Assembly (NCBI GenBank): GCA_964412395.1
Contig: CAYPOY010000283.1
Coordinates: 1-7,012 of the forward strand
Origin: CAYPOY01 sp964412395
GTDB taxonomy: Bacteria > Chloroflexota > Anaerolineae > B4-G1
Reading direction: 5' to 3'
DNA: 7,012 nucleotides
The position numbers and the translations under genes were made by a program. The notes under the pieces are model-generated. The model saw nothing but the letters and a program-made list of their open reading frames with translations, ran no database searches and was not told the origin of the DNA. Below, piece after piece: positions 5,270 to 7,012 of this stretch (its first letter is position 1; the number at the start of each line of letters is the position of its first letter).

Positions 5270-5424
5270 TGGGAGAAAAGGTCATTGCCGGGCCGTCCAG
5301 CGCGCGCGGCAGGTGGTGGCCGTCGGAGCCTGCGCCATCTCCAGCGGCGTGGCCAACCTGGGCGACCGTGACGAGGTACGCGCGCTCAACATCGGTGCAC
5401 CATACCAGGATACAAAGCGTGTAA
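5270..5424 (+). other. possible broken gene start, unidentified
   Basis: An ATG at 5270 has a strong GAGAGGAG ribosome site seven bases upstream. It opens a 51-residue frame (MGEKVIAGPSSARG...) of unlikely composition (many W, P, S). In the frame shifted by two bases the DNA reads RAVQRARQVVAVGACAISSGVANLGDRDEVRALN, which looks much more like real protein (faintly like small subunits of NiFe-hydrogenase or NuoB, not assignable). A frameshift after about codon 8 would join them. Likely a short relic; its 3' end is overlapped by the MATE debris on the other strand from about 5385. Confidence 0.3.
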
Positions 5425-5715
5425 GCAATGACATTGCCAGATTGGGCGCGCCGCGTTGTAGTACGGCGGGCAGTGCGACACGCAGGATACGGCCCATCAT
5501 CGAGAAGTACCGAGAATGCCCAGGCTGCCAAAAGCTGCAATCATCAGGATGATGGCCTGGAGCACTGCCAGGTTAGCCTTGTTCTGATCTTGGGTCCCAA
5601 CGTAACTGGCTACCACTGCCCCGCTGCCGATACTTGGCGCCATCAGAATGCTAATCATCGTAAAGCGAACTGACATCGTAAGCCCTGCTGCAGCCTGAGC
5701 ATCTGGACCCAGTCC
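5385..5715 (-). pseudogene. MATE-family transporter remnants
   Basis: Two frames on the minus strand resemble multidrug/toxin extrusion (MATE) transporters. From 5715 to 5497 the frame reads DAQAAAGLTMSVRFTMIS, then SIGSGAVVASYVGTQDQNKANLA, then a hydrophobic helix, with TGA at 5497-5499; the part like the conserved F-M-P-x-I-G-x-G-x-x-x-x-x-V-G-x segment is clear. Directly following, in another frame (from 5500), comes RILRVALPAVLQRGAPNLAMSLLTRFVSWYG, resembling the start of a MATE half-repeat. Order and frames fit one gene that has lost its middle helices and shifted frame, or two adjacent debris pieces. No start or stop of the original gene is kept. Full MATE proteins have about 450 residues and twelve helices; about 105 residues remain. 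The fragment was recognised only by motif, so family confidence is moderate. Confidence 0.5.
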
Positions 5716-5818
5716 TTACACTAGCGTGTATATGGAGAACACGGATCGGCAGAATTAGCGGATCAGGCTCGGAGAGCAGTGCACCACTGTTCATAAGTCG
5801 GTACGGCCGGAATGCTAC

Positions 5819-5852
5819 AGAAACCGGGTTTTTAAGAAAAAACCCGGTTTCT
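5819..5852 (-). repeat. perfect 15-bp-stem hairpin; possible terminator
   Basis: Arms 5819-5833 and 5838-5852 are perfectly complementary (agaaaccgggttttt and its complement) around a four-base loop. It lies 11 bp past the stop of the ATPase fragment on the minus strand, so it could end its transcript, though there is no T run after the stem. I recall similar AGAAACCGGGTTTTT units as dispersed palindromic repeats in cyanobacteria and Chloroflexota; a repeat is at least as likely. Confidence 0.65.
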
Positions 5853-5863
5853 TCTCCATTCAC

Positions 5864-6619
5864 TTAACCAGGCACGCCAAGGAAGGAAAGGAAACACCGC
5901 CTGGTGCGGACTTTGGCCGCCCGCTCACGGATCACCACGTTGAGCAGGTTCAGGATCACCGCGCCCCCAGAAAATGAAAACGTGCCGCCGATCTCTTCTC
6001 CCAGCTCGCCTGTCGCCGTGTGGACCAGCAGGATGCCTCCCTGGCGTAGGACCTGGCGCAGGTTCAACGTGGAGACGGCCTGGCCGAACACGCTGCGGGA
6101 GGAACTGTTGCCCGAGAGGCGGAATACTTTCGTCAGGACGGGGGAAATGACGTCCTGCTGCAGGCTGGAGCGCAGCGGTTCGTACCACCGGCTCCACCAC
6201 CAGCGCACGTCCTGCCCATCAGGTGTGTCCAGGGGCAGGTTGGACAGTAGAAAAGGTTCCCGCCGGTCACGAGGGGCCAGGAGCAATGGAGGCACGTCCA
6301 GAATCGTGTACTGCCGCTCCGGCACGCCCATCGCCACTCGCCGGACGTTGATCAGCGCCAACGTCCTGGTGGCGTAGCGCCAGACCGCTTCCATTCGCGG
6401 CCCCCAATACTTGGACCACAGGGCCTCGCCCAGGCCGATCAGGTCGCGCGGATCGCAAGACTGCGATCCGCCACCACATTTGTCCACGTCCAGCCCCAGC
6501 GTCATGTCGAGCAGGTTCAGGCCCACGCAGCGCTGCCGGTCGGCAAAGTCGACGTAGTAGGTCTCGTGCACCCGGTCGGGAGGCGTCAAGCCCAGGAGAT
6601 ACTGCTGCGATTTGTGCAA
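5864..6619 (-). pseudogene. conjugation-type (VirD4/TraG-like) ATPase fragment
   Basis: The 251-residue product resembles the middle of large type IV secretion/conjugation-type ATPases common in Chloroflexota. It begins YLLGLTPPDRVHETYYVDFADR and VGLNLLDMTLG, continues LWSKYWGPRMEAVWRYATRTL, ERQYTILDVPPLL, RWWWSRWYEPLRSSLQQDVISPVLTKVFR, and ends ILLVHTATGELGEE then AVILNLLNVVIRERAA. In related proteins a Walker A region precedes this part and a Walker B aspartate region follows it. Neither is present: a stop lies upstream of the TTG used as start, and the frame ends in an unrelated tail after about residue 238. So the fragment is truncated at both ends and cannot hydrolyse ATP. A 24-bp palindrome adds residues 50-58 (GGSQSCDPR) at a point where the family is normally continuous, apparently an in-frame insertion. 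Confidence 0.55.
6448..6471. repeat. 24-bp palindrome inside ATPase fragment
   Basis: gcggatcgca, then agac, then tgcgatccgc: a perfect 10-bp stem with a four-base loop. It encodes residues 50-58 of the ATPase fragment in frame. It resembles a REP/palindromic element that inserted into a coding sequence without breaking the frame. Confidence 0.75.
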
Positions 6620-6690
6620 ACGTTGCGTTTGGAGTAAAATCAGGTGAGTCGTGGCTCACCATGGTGTAAGGACCTCCAAACAGTGGGCAT

Positions 6691-6857
6691 AGATAGTTTC
6701 CGGTACAAAACTCGGGCTAGTCCCCACTTCGCTGTGCTCTGAGGCCCATTTCGGAGCTGATTCCCCCACTTGGGGGTCAGATTGGGGCGTATTGGAGGAT
6801 GATGTTCCACCGTCGATAGTTTTGTACCGAGAACTAGATAGTTTGCGGTACAAAACT
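6691..6857. repeat. cluster of three copies of a CGGTACAAAACT motif
   Basis: cggtacaaaact occurs at 6701-6712 and 6846-6857 on the plus strand and as agttttgtaccg at 6818-6829. The two plus copies are part of 22-bp direct repeats (6691-6712 and 6836-6857) that differ at one base. The middle and last copies can pair as a 12-bp perfect stem with a 16-base loop, and the first and middle as inverted ends of a 130-bp unit. Confidence 0.85.
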
Positions 6858-6874
6858 GTTTTCCAGTGCTCCCA

Positions 6875-6956
6875 GCCCCCGTCCCGGGGGCGGTTTAGGC
6901 ACAAAACCGTGTCAAAAAGAGACCGTTTCCTGCATGGGCTGCCCCCGGGAGGGGGC
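6875..6956. repeat. two GC-rich hairpins of similar sequence
   Basis: gcccccg at 6875-6881 pairs with cgggggc at 6885-6891 (7-bp stem, three-base loop). gccccc at 6941-6946 pairs with gggggc at 6951-6956 (6-bp stem, four-base loop). Neither is followed by a T run, so a terminator role is not supported. Confidence 0.6.
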
Positions 6957-6960
6957 TCTG

Positions 6961-6993
6961 TAGTGCCCCCCTAAAACTGGACACTTTTTGGGC
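6961..6993. mobile_element. possible insertion-sequence end (IS3-like)
   Basis: The stretch tagtgcccccctaaaactgg, followed by acactttttggg, resembles the terminal sequences of many IS3-family elements (a TG-start, run of C, then AAAA-C-TGGACA). The element, if real, would extend beyond the window; no transposase frame is visible. Low confidence. Confidence 0.3.
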
Positions 6994-7012
6994 GACTCTT
7001 AGTGAACGGCGG

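Larger units (their letters stand above)
6620..7012. other. non-coding repeat-rich end of window
   Basis: About 390 bp without a credible gene. Frames here (such as 6656-6904 on the minus strand) have repeat-derived composition. It holds three copies of a 12-bp inverted or direct motif, two GC-rich hairpins and a possible insertion-sequence end. Confidence 0.55.

Noticed and set aside
6691..6857. CRISPR array
   Set aside because: Only three motif copies, in alternating orientation and with unequal spacing; no regular spacers.
6656..6904. 82-residue minus-strand frame
   Set aside because: Its sequence is derived from the repeated CGGTACAAAACT motif and the hairpins (YRKLSSSRYKT-like), so it is a by-product of repeats.

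Overview
The window looks like a piece of a GC-rich bacterial chromosome or scaffold, most likely from Chloroflexota (Anaerolineae-like). This is an inference from the mix of gene families (CHAT-type N-terminal region, PIN/Phd toxin-antitoxin pair, SagB-like nitroreductase, VirD4/TraG-like ATPase) and from abundant short palindromic repeats; no marker gene is present. A run of 100 N (1679-1778) shows it is a draft scaffold.

The region is mainly a gene graveyard. Intact genes are few: a coiled-coil membrane protein (605-1132, minus), a PIN toxin and Phd/YefM-like antitoxin operon (2070-2722, minus) and a methylated-DNA--protein-cysteine methyltransferase (4668-5231, plus). Around them lie broken pieces: the N-terminus of a CHAT-type protein (3-356), a segment of an MFS permease (1238-1678), an IS91-family transposase that has lost its zinc-binding N-terminus and its catalytic tyrosine segment (3154-3852), the C-terminus of a SagB-type oxidoreductase (about 4363-4605), two fragments of a MATE transporter (about 5385-5715) and a segment of a conjugation-type ATPase (5864-6619).

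Layout. 1-1132: CHAT fragment and membrane protein on the minus strand. 1238-1678: MFS fragment running into the gap. 1649-1833 and 3836-3920: two copies of an 85-bp direct repeat; the first is split by the N run exactly where the second is continuous. Between them lie the toxin-antitoxin pair and the transposase remnant. 3921-4230: a lower-GC stretch without a recognisable gene. 4237-5231: SagB fragment, then the methyltransferase on the plus strand. 5232-5863: MATE debris and a perfect 15-bp hairpin. 5864-6619: ATPase fragment containing a 24-bp palindrome. 6660-7012: non-coding repeats and GC hairpins, possibly ending at an insertion-sequence end.

The most interesting reading is that the toxin-antitoxin operon is an integron-type gene cassette. 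It has its own near-consensus promoter and a palindromic operator. The antitoxin stop codon lies inside a motif matching the integron R'' core (RYYYAAC), which begins a 130-bp imperfect palindrome ending in a GTTRRRY core. A second attC-like palindrome (2861-2936) lies upstream. No integron integrase is in the window, so this would be a lone or CALIN-type cassette. An alternative is a small mobile unit bounded by the perfect 14-bp inverted repeats at 1939-1952 and 2930-2943.
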